Of a stretch of DNA of 64,000 bases, positions 29,089-37,877 are shown in pieces. The notes under the pieces are model-generated. The model was not told the DNA's origin, ran no database searches, and worked only from the letters and a program-made list of their open reading frames with translations. Source of the stretch: Pseudoxanthomonas suwonensis. GTDB taxonomy: Bacteria; Pseudomonadota; Gammaproteobacteria; Xanthomonadales; Xanthomonadaceae. How positions within the stretch are numbered: position 1 is the stretch's first letter; every line of letters begins with the position of its first letter. The position numbers were made by a program, and so were the translations under genes. The stretch spans positions 496,001 to 560,000 of the forward strand of contig NZ_CP011144.1 of assembly GCF_000972865.1 (NCBI RefSeq). Reading direction: 5' to 3'.

Positions 29089-30033
29089 TCAGCCGAGCAG
29101 ATGCTCCAGCACCGCCATGCGCACGGCCACGCCATTGGCAACCTGGCGCAGCACCCACGACTGCGGACCGTCCGCGACCTCGTCGGTGATCTCCACCCCG
29201 CGGTTGATCGGGCCCGGATGCAGCACCGCCGCCTCGGGCGCCGCACGCCCGAGCCGCTCGACGGTCAGGCCGTAGCGCGCGTGGTAGTCCTCCAGCGACG
29301 GCACCAGCCCCTCCTCCATCCGCTCGCGCTGCAGGCGCAGCATCATCACCGCGTCCACGCCCTCGAGCATCGCGTCGAAGTCCGTGCCGACCACGCAACC
29401 GGCGGTGATGTCCGCCTCCGGCAGCAACGCCGCCGGGCCGCAGACGCGGACCTCCCCGGCGCCGAGCGCACGCAACGCGTGCAGGTCCGAACGCGCCACC
29501 CGCGAATGCTTCACGTCGCCGACGATCAGCACCTTCAGCTTCGCGAAGTCGCCACCCCTGGCCTGGCGCAGAGTCAGCATGTCGAGCAGGCCCTGGGTCG
29601 GGTGCGCACTGCGGCCGTCGCCGGCGTTGACCAGCGCGGTGCCCTCGCCGGCCACGTCGGCCAGCGCCTGCACCGCGCCGTCGTCCGGGTGGCGCACGAC
29701 GAAGCCGCGCACGCCCATCGCCTCCAGGTTCTTCAGCGTGTCGCGCGCGGTCTCGCCCTTGCGCGTGGACGAGGTCGAGGCGTCGAAGTTGAGCACGTCC
29801 GCGCCCAGCCGCTGCGCGGCCAGCTGGAACGAACTGCGCGTGCGCGTGGACGGCTCGAAGAACAGCGTGCACACCGCGGTGCCGGCCAGCACGGTGCGCT
29901 TGCCGACCCGGCCGACGGCCGCGTCGCGGATCTGCCCGGCGCGGTCGAGCAGCTGCAGCATGGTGCTGCGCGGCAGTCCCTCCAGGGTCAGCAGGTGGCG
30001 GAGGCGGCCATCGGAATCGAGTTGGGGCGTCAT
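29089..30033 (-). CDS. pyrB: Aspartate carbamoyltransferase catalytic subunit
   Basis: 314 residues. First committed step of pyrimidine synthesis: carbamoyl phosphate plus aspartate to carbamoylaspartate. Carbamoyl-phosphate loop FEPSTRTRSSF, SSTRKGET, aspartate-side motifs HPTQGLLDM, MLRLQRERM and LHPGPINRGVE. The frame is open 27 codons further upstream into a palindromic repeat; MTPQLDSDG is the realistic start. No pyrI follows. Same direction as ruvX and algH. Confidence 0.96.
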   Translation of the reverse strand: MTPQLDSDGRLRHLLTLEGLPRSTMLQLLDRAGQIRDAAVGRVGKRTVLAGTAVCTLFFEPSTRTRSSFQLAAQRLGADVLNFDASTSSTRKGETARDTLKNLEAMGVRGFVVRHPDDGAVQALADVAGEGTALVNAGDGRSAHPTQGLLDMLTLRQARGGDFAKLKVLIVGDVKHSRVARSDLHALRALGAGEVRVCGPAALLPEADITAGCVVGTDFDAMLEGVDAVMMLRLQRERMEEGLVPSLEDYHARYGLTVERLGRAAPEAAVLHPGPINRGVEITDEVADGPQSWVLRQVANGVAVRMAVLEHLLG

Positions 30034-30052
30034 GGCGTCGTTCGGGTTCTGT

Positions 30053-30182
30053 GTGTAGGAGCCGGGCTTGCCCGCGACACGGGTGCTTCCGGTTGCGGGG
30101 TGCTGGACGGACAAGGGTCAGGACTTCATGGGCAAGCTGTGTACAAGAGGTGGCGAGTCGCCGGCAAGCCCGGCTCCTACAC
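30053..30182. repeat. GTAG-type palindromic repeat, family A (copy 2)
   Basis: 20-base perfect arms at 30053-30072 and 30163-30182 (GTGTAGGAGCCGGGCTTGCC and its complement) flank a 90-base centre between pyrB and ruvX. The right arm supplies the TAG stop codon of ruvX at 30177-30179. Confidence 0.85.
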
Positions 30183-30653
30183 CGGCGTGGCGTCCTCCGG
30201 CGCGGCGAGCCAGCGCTCGACGATCACCGCGGCGGCTGCCGCGTCCAGCGCGGCCGCGTCGCGGCGGCGGCAGTTGCCGGCCGCACGGTCGCGGGCGAAG
30301 CGCTGCGCGGCCTCGACCGAGCTGGAGCGCTCGTCGACCATCGCCACCGGCAGCCGGAAACGCGCCTTGAGCTCGCCGGCGAAGGCACGGGCGCGGCGCC
30401 GGATCGGCTGGTCGCCGCCGTCCAGGGTCATCGGATCGCCGACCACCAGCCCGCGCGGGCGCCACTCGCCGTGCAGGCGCTCGATCGCCTTCCAGTCCGG
30501 CCCGGACTCGCGCACGTCGACCACCGCGACCGCGCGCGCGCCGCCCAGGGCACTGCCCACGGCGACCCCGATGCGCCGCGCGCCGACGTCGAAGCCCAGC
30601 ACGATCGCGTCGGCCGGCGGCATCGCGGCGGCGGCCGGCGACGGGTCAGGCAT
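30177..30653 (-). CDS. ruvX: Holliday junction resolvase-like protein / pre-16S rRNA nuclease
   Basis: 158 residues of the YqgF family, RNase H-like fold; in E. coli it processes the 5' end of 16S rRNA. Visible: [15 protein letters not shown] with the first catalytic Asp, [20 protein letters not shown] and [11 protein letters not shown] with the last Asp. Starts 8 bases inside the algH 3' end, so the two are coupled, as in many proteobacteria. The N-terminus is a few residues longer and Ala/Pro rich. Its stop codon is inside a palindromic repeat. Confidence 0.95.
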   Translation of the reverse strand: MPDPSPAAAAMPPADAIVLGFDVGARRIGVAVGSALGGARAVAVVDVRESGPDWKAIERLHGEWRPRGLVVGDPMTLDGGDQPIRRRARAFAGELKARFRLPVAMVDERSSSVEAAQRFARDRAAGNCRRRDAAALDAAAAAVIVERWLAAPEDATPV

Positions 30654-31215
30654 GCCCGCTGTAGTCGGCCAGGCGGAACAGGTCGTCCACGCCGATGCGC
30701 CCGGCGGCGGTCTGCCAGCGGCGCTCCAGCGGCAGGTCGAACAGCACCTCGGCGTCGACCGGCGCGGTCAACCAGGTGTTCTCGCCCAGCTCATATTCCA
30801 GCTGCCCGGCGCCCCAGCCGGCGCAGCCCAGGGCCACGATCGCGTGCGCCGGGCCCTCGCCGGCGGCCATCGCCTCGAGGATGTCGCGCGAGGTGGTCAG
30901 GTACAGGCCCTCGCCCACCTGCAGGCTCGAATCCCATTCCCGGCCGCCGTCGTGCAGGACGAAACCGCGTTCCTGGTGCACCGGCCCGCCGTGCAGCACG
31001 GTGCGCGCGCACAGCGCCTCGTCGTCGCTGCCGATGCCCATCTGCGACAGCACCTGGCCCAGCGTGTACTCGGAGGCGCGGTTGACCACCACGCCCATCG
31101 CGCCCTGCTCGTCGTGCTGGCAGATCAGGGCCACGGTGCGGGCGAAATTGGGGTCGGCCAGGGCCGGCAGCGCGATCAGCAGCTGGTTGGCCAGGTTGTC
31201 GTTCGGCACGGACAT
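30646..31215 (-). CDS. algH: YqgE/AlgH family protein
   Basis: 189 residues; starts [37 protein letters not shown], the family hallmark, then [17 protein letters not shown] and [16 protein letters not shown]. The function is still unclear; named for a weak alginate phenotype in Pseudomonas. Overlaps ruvX, its usual partner. Confidence 0.95.
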   Translation of the reverse strand: MSVPNDNLANQLLIALPALADPNFARTVALICQHDEQGAMGVVVNRASEYTLGQVLSQMGIGSDDEALCARTVLHGGPVHQERGFVLHDGGREWDSSLQVGEGLYLTTSRDILEAMAAGEGPAHAIVALGCAGWGAGQLEYELGENTWLTAPVDAEVLFDLPLERRWQTAAGRIGVDDLFRLADYSGHA

Positions 31216-31283
31216 GCCGACATTCTAGCGCCGCGGCGTCCCGCGCGCGGCGGGCGGTTCGGCCACGAGCGGCGCGCCCCGCC

Positions 31284-32036
31284 CTACACGCCCATGTAGC
31301 GGTGCGGGCGGTGGTTGAACATCAGCACCAGGCTCAGCACCAGCGAGCCGATCGCCGAGTAAAGCACCTTCGACGGCGCCAGCACGAACAACGCCGAGGC
31401 CATCAGCACCGAGTCGAACGCCAGCTGCACCTTGCCGGCGCTGATCCCGCGTTCGCGCTGCAGGTACACCGCCAGGATGCCGATGCCGCCCAGGCTGGCA
31501 CGGTGGCGGATGAAGAACAGGATGCCCAGCCCACACAGAGCCCCGCCGACCAGCGCCGAATACAGGCCGGTCATCTGCGACCAGGACGCCCAGCGCGGCA
31601 GCAGGTCGGTGAGCAGGCCGCAGGCGCCGACCGCGGCGAAGGTCTTGAGGGTGAACTCCCAGCCCATCCGCCGCACCGCGATCCAGTAGAACGGCAGGTT
31701 CACCAGCACGAAAACCAGGCCGAAGTTCCAGCCCAGCGCGTAGTGCAGCAGGAACGAGACCCCGGCCATGCCGCCGATCATGATCCCGCCCTGGGCGAAC
31801 ACGGTCAGGCCCAGCGAGGCCACCAGCGTGGCCAGGACCATGCCCTGGACGTCCTCGGCCACCGAATGGTGAAAAGCACGGTCGCCCGCCTCGGTTCCTG
31901 CGGAATCGGGGGGCGGGGTCAGCGGGCCGGCGGTGACGACGGCGCCGTCTTCGGGCAGGGTTTCCTGCCCGGGCCGGAGGTCCGGATCGGGGGGATTCAC
32001 GTTTGCGGTACCGCGTTGGGGGCGCGTATTAGACAC
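31284..32036 (-). CDS. YitT family membrane protein
   Basis: 250 residues. About 55 hydrophilic N-terminal residues, then five to six hydrophobic helices with the YitT pattern (GGIMIGGMAGVSFLLHYALGW, GGIGILAVYLQRERG). The start is GTG with CCAGGAG eight bases upstream, which makes the long N-terminus real. Function of the family unknown. Confidence 0.85.
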   Translation of the reverse strand: MSNTRPQRGTANVNPPDPDLRPGQETLPEDGAVVTAGPLTPPPDSAGTEAGDRAFHHSVAEDVQGMVLATLVASLGLTVFAQGGIMIGGMAGVSFLLHYALGWNFGLVFVLVNLPFYWIAVRRMGWEFTLKTFAAVGACGLLTDLLPRWASWSQMTGLYSALVGGALCGLGILFFIRHRASLGGIGILAVYLQRERGISAGKVQLAFDSVLMASALFVLAPSKVLYSAIGSLVLSLVLMFNHRPHRYMGV

Positions 32037-32080
32037 CAGCCGGCTCCTGGCCGCATGCGGTCCCGCGCCTCCTCCGCCGA

Positions 32081-32110
32081 AAACGGCGAGGCCGCCCGAA
32101 GGCGGCCTCG
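32081..32110 (-). terminator. Hairpin terminator before the YitT gene
   Basis: CGAGGCCGCC/GGCGGCCTCG, 10 base pairs with loop TTCG on the minus strand, followed by CCGTTTT. It lies 37 bases after the stop of the membrane protein gene upstream. Confidence 0.75.
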
Positions 32111-32146
32111 ATGGTACTGACCGACGGTGCGGCGCCCGAGCCGCAA

Positions 32147-32728
32147 CTAGTAGGAAGTATCGGGAAGCATCAGGCCCAGGAGCAGCAGCAGCAGGACGCC
32201 GCCGCCGAACACGATCGCCAACCAGTTCCAGACCGAATACTCATCGGCGACCGGGTCGCCGATGCGCTCGGCCTGGTTGTAGGCCCGCGCCAGGGAATTG
32301 ACCGGCAGCAGCGGCACGAAGATCAGGAAGCTGAGCACCCAGTACGGATCGGGCAGGCGCGAGGCCAGGTTGAGCAGGAAATAGCTGATCGCCAGCGCGC
32401 CGGGCGAGAAGCCGAGGGAGCGGCGGCGACCTTCGGCGATGCCCGCCATCGCCTTGAAGCAGCTGTAGGCCCAGATCGGCGAGAACAGCGCGCGCCAGAA
32501 TGGCATGACGTCCGGGCGGTCGATCAGCTTGATCGCCTTCCAGTTGCAGTAGAACCAGTACAGCACGTACAGGCCGAAGGTGCAGGACGACATCACCACC
32601 AGCTTGAGGGCGGGTGGCGCGAACAGCGCGGTGGTGTCGACCGCCGCGGCCTCCAGGCGGGGCGGCAGGCCCTGAGGTGCGGCGATGGCGGCAGGCGCCT
32701 GGTACGGATTCGGAACGTCCGACTGCAT
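32147..32728 (-). CDS. Membrane protein of unknown function (DUF4234-like)
   Basis: 193 residues with four hydrophobic segments. After a Gln/Pro/Ala-rich start, LKLVVMSSCTFGLYVLYWFYCNWKAIK resembles the DUF4234 entry segment; it ends in a Leu-rich helix and LPDTSY. GGGGGA lies before the chosen ATG; the frame is open further upstream without support. It follows pilU by about 100 bases in the same direction, but no pilus role is evident. Confidence 0.72.
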   Translation of the reverse strand: MQSDVPNPYQAPAAIAAPQGLPPRLEAAAVDTTALFAPPALKLVVMSSCTFGLYVLYWFYCNWKAIKLIDRPDVMPFWRALFSPIWAYSCFKAMAGIAEGRRRSLGFSPGALAISYFLLNLASRLPDPYWVLSFLIFVPLLPVNSLARAYNQAERIGDPVADEYSVWNWLAIVFGGGVLLLLLLGLMLPDTSY

Positions 32729-32830
32729 GGATTCCCCCTGTGATGGCGACCCCCTGTGGAACCGGCCATACCGTCGCCCGCGCACGACCGGCCGGGCGCC
32801 GCAGGACGGCGCCCGCTGCATCTGCATCCG

Positions 32831-33961
32831 TTACCGCACTTCTGCGATCTCGACGCCGTCCAGCCCCTGCGCCAGGGTGCGTGCGTCGCCGCCCTGGGAC
32901 AGCTTGATGCGCAGGCGCACCTCGTTCTGCGAGTCGGCGTAGCGCAGCGCGTCCTCGTAGCTGATCTCGCCGGCCTGGTACAGCTCGAACAGGCTCTGGT
33001 CGAAGGTCTTCATGCCCAGGTTGGTGGACTCCTTCATCACTTCCTTGAGCTTGTGGATCTCGCCGTCGCGGATGTAGTCCTGGACCAGCGGCGTGCCCAG
33101 CAGGATCTCCATCGCCACCCGGCGGCCCTTGCCGTCCGGGGTCGGTATCAGCTGCTGGGCGACCACGCCCTTGAGGTTCAGCGACAGGTCCATCAACAGC
33201 TGGCCGCGCCGGTCCTCGGGGAAGAAGTTGATGATGCGGTCCATCGCCTGGTTGGCGTTGTTGGCGTGCAGGGTGCACAGGACCAGGTGGCCGGTCTCGG
33301 CGAAGGCGACGGCGTGGTCCATGCCCTCGCGGGTGCGGACCTCGCCGATCATGATCACGTCCGGCGCCTGGCGCAGGGTGTTCTTCAGCGCGTTCTCCCA
33401 GGTGTCGGTGTCGATGCCGACCTCGCGCTGGGTGATGATGCAGCCCTCGTGCTTGTGCACGAACTCGATCGGGTCCTCGATGGTGATGATGTGGCCGGTC
33501 GAGTTCTGGTTGCGGTAGCCGATCATCGCCGCCAGCGAGGTCGACTTGCCGGTGCCGGTGGCGCCGACGAACAGGATGATGCCGCGCTTGGTCATCGCCA
33601 GCGTCTTGATGATCGGCGGCAGGTTCAGCTCCTCCACCGTCGGGATCTTGGTCTCGATCCGGCGCAGGACCATGCCCACCTGGTTGCGCTGGTAGAAGCA
33701 GCTGACGCGGAAGCGGCCGACGCCTGCCACGCCGATCGCGAAGTTGCACTCGTGGGTCTTCTCGAACTCCTCGCGCTGCGCCGGCGTCATCACGTTCAGC
33801 ACCAGGTCGCGGCTCTGCTGCGGCGTGAGCGGGGTCTGCGTGATCGGGCTGATCTTGCCGTGGACCTTCATCGACGGCGGCATGCCCGCGGTGATGAACA
33901 GGTCCGACGCCTTCTGGTGCGCCATCAGCTTGAGGAACGAGGTGAAGTCGATGCTGCTCAT
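32831..33961 (-). CDS. pilU: Type IV pilus ATPase PilU
   Basis: 376 residues. PilT/PilU family: N-terminal PAS-like domain (KASDLFITAGMPPSMKVHG), Walker A GATGTGKST, Asp box IITIEDPIEF, Walker B VIMIGEVRTREGM and His box TLHANNANQAMDRI. The C-terminus (EVRLRIKLSQGG) is the PilU-type extension. An accessory retraction motor acting with PilT, which is encoded 50 bases upstream. Confidence 0.95.
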   Translation of the reverse strand: MSSIDFTSFLKLMAHQKASDLFITAGMPPSMKVHGKISPITQTPLTPQQSRDLVLNVMTPAQREEFEKTHECNFAIGVAGVGRFRVSCFYQRNQVGMVLRRIETKIPTVEELNLPPIIKTLAMTKRGIILFVGATGTGKSTSLAAMIGYRNQNSTGHIITIEDPIEFVHKHEGCIITQREVGIDTDTWENALKNTLRQAPDVIMIGEVRTREGMDHAVAFAETGHLVLCTLHANNANQAMDRIINFFPEDRRGQLLMDLSLNLKGVVAQQLIPTPDGKGRRVAMEILLGTPLVQDYIRDGEIHKLKEVMKESTNLGMKTFDQSLFELYQAGEISYEDALRYADSQNEVRLRIKLSQGGDARTLAQGLDGVEIAEVR

Positions 33962-34011
33962 GGCGGTGCTCCGGAAGTGCGTGGGTGTCGGGCCGGGCTA
34001 TGCCGCGGCCG

Positions 34012-35049
34012 TCACTCGAACAGACGCTTGTCCTTGGCGTATTCCTTGGCCTGGTGGCGGGTGACCAGGCCACGCTTGACCAGGTCCTGCAGGTGCTGGT
34101 CCAGGGTCATCATGCCGTACTGCTGGCCGGTCTGGATCGCCGAGTACATCTGCGCGACCTTGTCCTCGCGGATCAGGTTGCGGATGGCCGGGGTGCCGAC
34201 CATGATTTCCCAGGCCGCGGTGCGGCCGCCGCCGACCTTCTTCAGCAGCGCCTGCGAGATCACCGCGCGCAGCGACTCGGACAGCATCGAGCGGACCATC
34301 GGCTTCTCGCCGGCGGGGAACACGTCGATGATGCGGTCGATGGTCTTGGCCGCGCTGGAGGTGTGCAGGGTGCCGAACACCAGGTGGCCGGTCTCGGCGG
34401 CGGTCAGCGCCAGGCGGATGGTCTCCAGGTCGCGCATTTCGCCGACCAGGATGTAGTCCGGGTCCTCGCGCAGCGCCGAGCGCAGGGCCTCGTTGAAGCC
34501 GTGGGTGTCGCGGTGCACCTCGCGCTGGTTGATCAGGCACTTCTGCGAGGTGTGGACGAACTCGATCGGGTCCTCGACGGTGAGGATGTGCCCGTACTCG
34601 TCCTTGTTGATGTGGTCGATCATCGCCGCCAGCGTGGTCGACTTGCCCGAGCCGGTCGGGCCGGTGACCAGGATCAGGCCCTGCGGCTGGTTGATCAGTT
34701 CGCGGAAGATCGGCGGGCAGCCCAGGTCCTCCAGGGTCAGCACGTCGGAGGGGATGGTGCGGAACACTGCGCCGGCGCCGCGGTTCTGGTTGAACGCGTT
34801 GACGCGGAAGCGGGCCAGCGAGGGGATCTCGAACGAGAAGTCGACCTCGAGGAACTCCTCGTAGTCGCGCCGCTGCTTGTCCGACATGATGTCGTAGACC
34901 AGCGCGTGCACCTGCTTGTGGTCCAGGGCCGGGATGTTGATCCGGCGGACGTCGCCGTCGACCCGGATCATCGGCGGCAGGCCGGCCGACAGGTGGAGGT
35001 CGGAAGCCTTGTTCTTGACCGAGAAGGCCAGCAGTTCGGCGATATCCAT
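34012..35049 (-). CDS. pilT: Type IV pilus retraction ATPase PilT
   Basis: 345 residues. Starts MDIAELLAFSVKNKASDLHLSAGLPPMIRVDGD, Walker A GPTGSGKST, Asp box ILTVEDPIEF, Walker B YILVGEMRDLETI, His box TLHTSSAAKTIDRIID, and the AIRNLIRE motif needed for retraction. Hexameric motor that depolymerises the pilus. First gene of the pilT-pilU unit, with its own promoter. Confidence 0.97.
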   Translation of the reverse strand: MDIAELLAFSVKNKASDLHLSAGLPPMIRVDGDVRRINIPALDHKQVHALVYDIMSDKQRRDYEEFLEVDFSFEIPSLARFRVNAFNQNRGAGAVFRTIPSDVLTLEDLGCPPIFRELINQPQGLILVTGPTGSGKSTTLAAMIDHINKDEYGHILTVEDPIEFVHTSQKCLINQREVHRDTHGFNEALRSALREDPDYILVGEMRDLETIRLALTAAETGHLVFGTLHTSSAAKTIDRIIDVFPAGEKPMVRSMLSESLRAVISQALLKKVGGGRTAAWEIMVGTPAIRNLIREDKVAQMYSAIQTGQQYGMMTLDQHLQDLVKRGLVTRHQAKEYAKDKRLFE

Positions 35050-35121
35050 GCGCGTGTTCCCCCTTGATCCACCAGTAGCCTGCGCATCGGCGCAGGCTGG
35101 AACGATACATCCCCGCGGGGC

Positions 35122-35149
35122 AGTATAGCGCTCCCATCGCTGCCGCCAA
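35122..35149 (-). promoter_or_regulatory. Probable pilT promoter
   Basis: On the minus strand TTGGCG, 16-base spacer, TATACT (5 of 6), about 73 bases upstream of the pilT ATG. The -35 hexamer reaches the proposed start codon of the divergent yggS gene. Confidence 0.6.
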
Positions 35150-35844
35150 TGGTCCGTCCATCCATGCCCGCCGACCGCCTGCGAACCGTGTTGCAGCGCA
35201 TTGTGAACGCGGCCGACGCGGCGGGCCGGCCACCCCCTGCCCTGCTGGCGGTGTCCAAGACCCATCCGCCCGAGGCGGTCGCGGCACTGGCCGCGGCCGG
35301 CCAGCGGTCCTTCGGCGAGAACTACGTGCAGGAGGCCGCGGCCAAGCGCCGGGCCCTGGGCGAGGCACATCCGTCCCTGCAATGGCACCTGATCGGCTAC
35401 CTGCAGTCGAACAAGGCGGCGCTGGCCGCGGAGGTGTTCGACTGGGTGCAGAGCGTGGACCGGCCGAGCGTGGCAGCCGCCCTGGCCCGCCACCGCGACC
35501 CGGCGCGCAGTCCGCTGAACGTGCTCATCCAGGTGAACGTGGAGGACGAGGCCGGCAAGTCCGGGTGCCGACCCGACGAGCTGCCGGCACTGGCCGAACG
35601 GGTCGCCGACGAGCCGCGGCTGGCGCTGCGCGGGTTGATGTCACTCCCGGTGCCGCACCCGGATCCCGAGCAGCGGCGCCCGGCGTTCCGGCGCATGCGC
35701 GTGCTGTTCGACGAACTGGCCGCCCGCCACGCCGGGGTCGATACCCTGTCGATGGGCATGAGCGACGACTTCGCCGTCGCCATCGCCGAGGGCTCCACCC
35801 TGGTGCGGATCGGCACTGCCCTGTTCGGGCCGCGGCCCGGGTGA
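35149..35844 (+). CDS. yggS: YggS family pyridoxal phosphate homeostasis protein
   Basis: 231 residues. PLP-binding Lys in LLAVSKTHPPEAV, then RSFGENYVQEA, WHLIGYLQSNKA and SMGMSDDFAVAIAEGSTLVRIGTALFG. Binds PLP without known catalysis and buffers the cofactor and amino-acid pools. ATG at 35149 gives the usual spacing to the Lys; 35164 is an alternative. Upstream of proC, its conserved partner. Confidence 0.94.
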   Translation: MVRPSMPADRLRTVLQRIVNAADAAGRPPPALLAVSKTHPPEAVAALAAAGQRSFGENYVQEAAAKRRALGEAHPSLQWHLIGYLQSNKAALAAEVFDWVQSVDRPSVAAALARHRDPARSPLNVLIQVNVEDEAGKSGCRPDELPALAERVADEPRLALRGLMSLPVPHPDPEQRRPAFRRMRVLFDELAARHAGVDTLSMGMSDDFAVAIAEGSTLVRIGTALFGPRPG

Positions 35845-35890
35845 GCGGCCGGGCGCATTCCCGCCCCCCTTCTTCAGAGAATCCCCTGCG

Positions 35891-36730
35891 ATGACCGAAC
35901 CGACCCGCGAACACGACAGCCTCGCCTTCATCGGCGGCGGCAACATGGCCCGCAGCCTGATCGGCGGCCTGGCCCGGCGCGGCGCCGACACCCGCCGGAT
36001 CCGCGTCGCCGAACCGGTGGCGGCGGCGCGCGAGGCGCTGGTGGCCGATTTCGGCGTGCAGGCGTTCGAGCGCGGCGAGGCGGCGGTCGCCGGCGCCGGC
36101 CTGTGGCTGCTGGCGGTCAAGCCGCAGATGATGCGCGCGGCCTGCGAGCCGCTGGCCGCGGCGGCGCAGGCGCAGCGGCCGCTGGTGGTGTCGATCGCCG
36201 CCGGCATCCCGGTGGCCCGGCTGCAGCAGTGGCTCGGCGGCGGGCTGCCGGTGGTGCGCTGCATGCCCAACACCCCCGCCCTGCTCGGCGCCGGCGTGAC
36301 CGGCCTGTACGCCGGCAACGGCGTCGATGCGGCGCAGCGCAACCGCGCCGACGAGCTGCTGTCCAGCGCCGGCGCCACGGTCTGGGTCGAGCGCGAGGAG
36401 CTGGTCGACGCGGTGACCGCGGTCTCCGGCAGCGGCCCGGCCTATGCCTTCCTGCTGGCCGAAGCGATGGAGGCGGCGGCGGTGGCCGAGGGCCTGCCGG
36501 CCGCCGACGCGCGCACCCTGGTGGTGCAGACCCTGCTCGGCGCCGGGCGCATGCTCGACGAGGCCGGCGAGGCGCCGGCCGAACTGCGCCGGCGGGTCAC
36601 CTCGCCCGGCGGCACCACCCAGGCGGCGATCGAGGCCTTCCAGGCCGGCGGCTTCGAGGCGCTGGTCGCGCGCGCCGTGCATGCCGCCCGCGAGCGGGGC
36701 GCCGCGCTGGCCGCGGCGGGCGATCCGTGA
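35891..36730 (+). CDS. proC: Pyrroline-5-carboxylate reductase
   Basis: 279 residues. NAD(P)-binding IGGGNMARSLIGGL, LAVKPQMM, MPNTPALLGAGVTGL, and the C-terminal dimerisation signature VSGSGPAYAFLLAEAM ... VTSPGGTTQAAIEAF. Last step of proline synthesis. Its stop overlaps the next gene start (GTGA). Confidence 0.96.
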   Translation: MTEPTREHDSLAFIGGGNMARSLIGGLARRGADTRRIRVAEPVAAAREALVADFGVQAFERGEAAVAGAGLWLLAVKPQMMRAACEPLAAAAQAQRPLVVSIAAGIPVARLQQWLGGGLPVVRCMPNTPALLGAGVTGLYAGNGVDAAQRNRADELLSSAGATVWVEREELVDAVTAVSGSGPAYAFLLAEAMEAAAVAEGLPAADARTLVVQTLLGAGRMLDEAGEAPAELRRRVTSPGGTTQAAIEAFQAGGFEALVARAVHAARERGAALAAAGDP

Positions 36731-37194
36731 GCCGCGCCCGCTTCCGGCTGGCGGCCCTGGGAGTGGTCCTGGCCCTGGCCGCCTGCGGCGGGCCGGCGCC
36801 GGAGCCGGCCCGCTTCGTCCCGCCCGCGCCCAGCGCCACCGACCTGCAGGGCCCGCTGCGCGCCCGCTACAACCTGCTGCCCACCCTGGCGCTGGGCGAG
36901 GCGGTGGCGCGCGAGTACGGCGTGGTCCGGGCGCCCGATTCGGCCCTGCTGGTGGTGGCGTTGCGCCGCCCGACCGGCGACGGCGACGAGACCGCGGCCG
37001 ACGGCGAGGTCACCGCCGAGGTGGTCGACCTGGCCGGGCGCCGCCAGGCGGTGGCCCTGCGCAAGGTCGCCACCGGCGACTACATCGACCACGTCGGCAT
37101 CGTCCGGATCAGCCCGCGCGACACGCTGCGGACCCGGGTCACCGTGGTCGCCGACGGCCGCCGCCAGGAATTCGACTTCCAGCGCAGTTTCTGA
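36727..37194 (+). CDS. DUF4426-type lipoprotein
   Basis: 155 residues. Signal peptide with lipobox LAAC, then a domain ending TGDYIDHVGIVRISPRDTLRTRVTVV that resembles DUF4426 proteins often found beside proC. GTG start overlaps the proC stop by 4 bases, so translation is coupled. Function unknown. Confidence 0.78.
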   Translation: MSRARFRLAALGVVLALAACGGPAPEPARFVPPAPSATDLQGPLRARYNLLPTLALGEAVAREYGVVRAPDSALLVVALRRPTGDGDETAADGEVTAEVVDLAGRRQAVALRKVATGDYIDHVGIVRISPRDTLRTRVTVVADGRRQEFDFQRSF

Positions 37195-37408
37195 GGCCGG
37201 CGTTTGCATCGTCCCGGCAGGCTGGTTAAGTTCGGGCCGAGGGAGGCCGGCCTGCGCGAACATGCGACGGACGGCCTCGGGGGAGGAAGCAACGTGCGGG
37301 CGCAGCGGATCGCGCCGGCTCCGGCATGCACCGCCCACGCCACGCGGCTGCGCCGCCCGCACGCGATCCGGGGAACATGGGCCTGCACGCAGGCCGGGGG
37401 AACGCGTC

Positions 37409-37825
37409 ATGAACAAGCTTCGCTTGCTGGCACTGCTCGCCGCCGCCTGGGCGGTGCCCGCCGCTGCGCAGGAGGCCGCCTGCCCGGCCCTGCCCGCCGG
37501 CTCCCACCTGCACTGGCAGCAGCAGGCCGGCGACGGCTTCACCGTCTGCCGGGCGCTGGACGGCGAGCGGCAGGTGCTCGGGGTGATGCTGACCAGCCAG
37601 CCGACCGTCACCCTGCGCCGCCGCTACCGCGAGGAGCAAGGCGCGATCGGCCTGCACGAGGTGCACTGGTACCAGCCGGAAATCGTCGCACCGACCAGCG
37701 AGCGCAAACGGGTCACGGTGGTGGAACTGGGCAAGAAGCGCTACGCCCAGGTCTGGGTCGACGCGGCCAGCGACGACGAACTGCAGCAGCTGCTGTCGCT
37801 GGCGCGGGGTATCGCCCTGTACTGA
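37409..37825 (+). CDS. Hypothetical periplasmic protein
   Basis: 138 residues with a clear signal peptide ending PAAAQ. The mature part has two cysteines (ACPALPAG and FTVCRALDG) that may pair, and a charged middle; I do not recognise the family. GGGGGAA precedes the ATG. The 214 bases before it hold no gene I can see. Confidence 0.72.
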   Translation: MNKLRLLALLAAAWAVPAAAQEAACPALPAGSHLHWQQQAGDGFTVCRALDGERQVLGVMLTSQPTVTLRRRYREEQGAIGLHEVHWYQPEIVAPTSERKRVTVVELGKKRYAQVWVDAASDDELQQLLSLARGIALY

Positions 37826-37838
37826 CGCCGCGGACCTT

Positions 37839-37867
37839 CCGCGCCGGCGCCGGGCCGGCCGGCGCGG
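37839..37867. terminator. GC-rich hairpin between convergent genes
   Basis: CCGCGCCGGC/GCCGGCGCGG, 10 base pairs with a 9-base loop, in the 52-base gap between two converging genes. No T-run, so termination is plausible but not proven. Confidence 0.4.
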
Positions 37868-37877
37868 CGCGCGTTCG

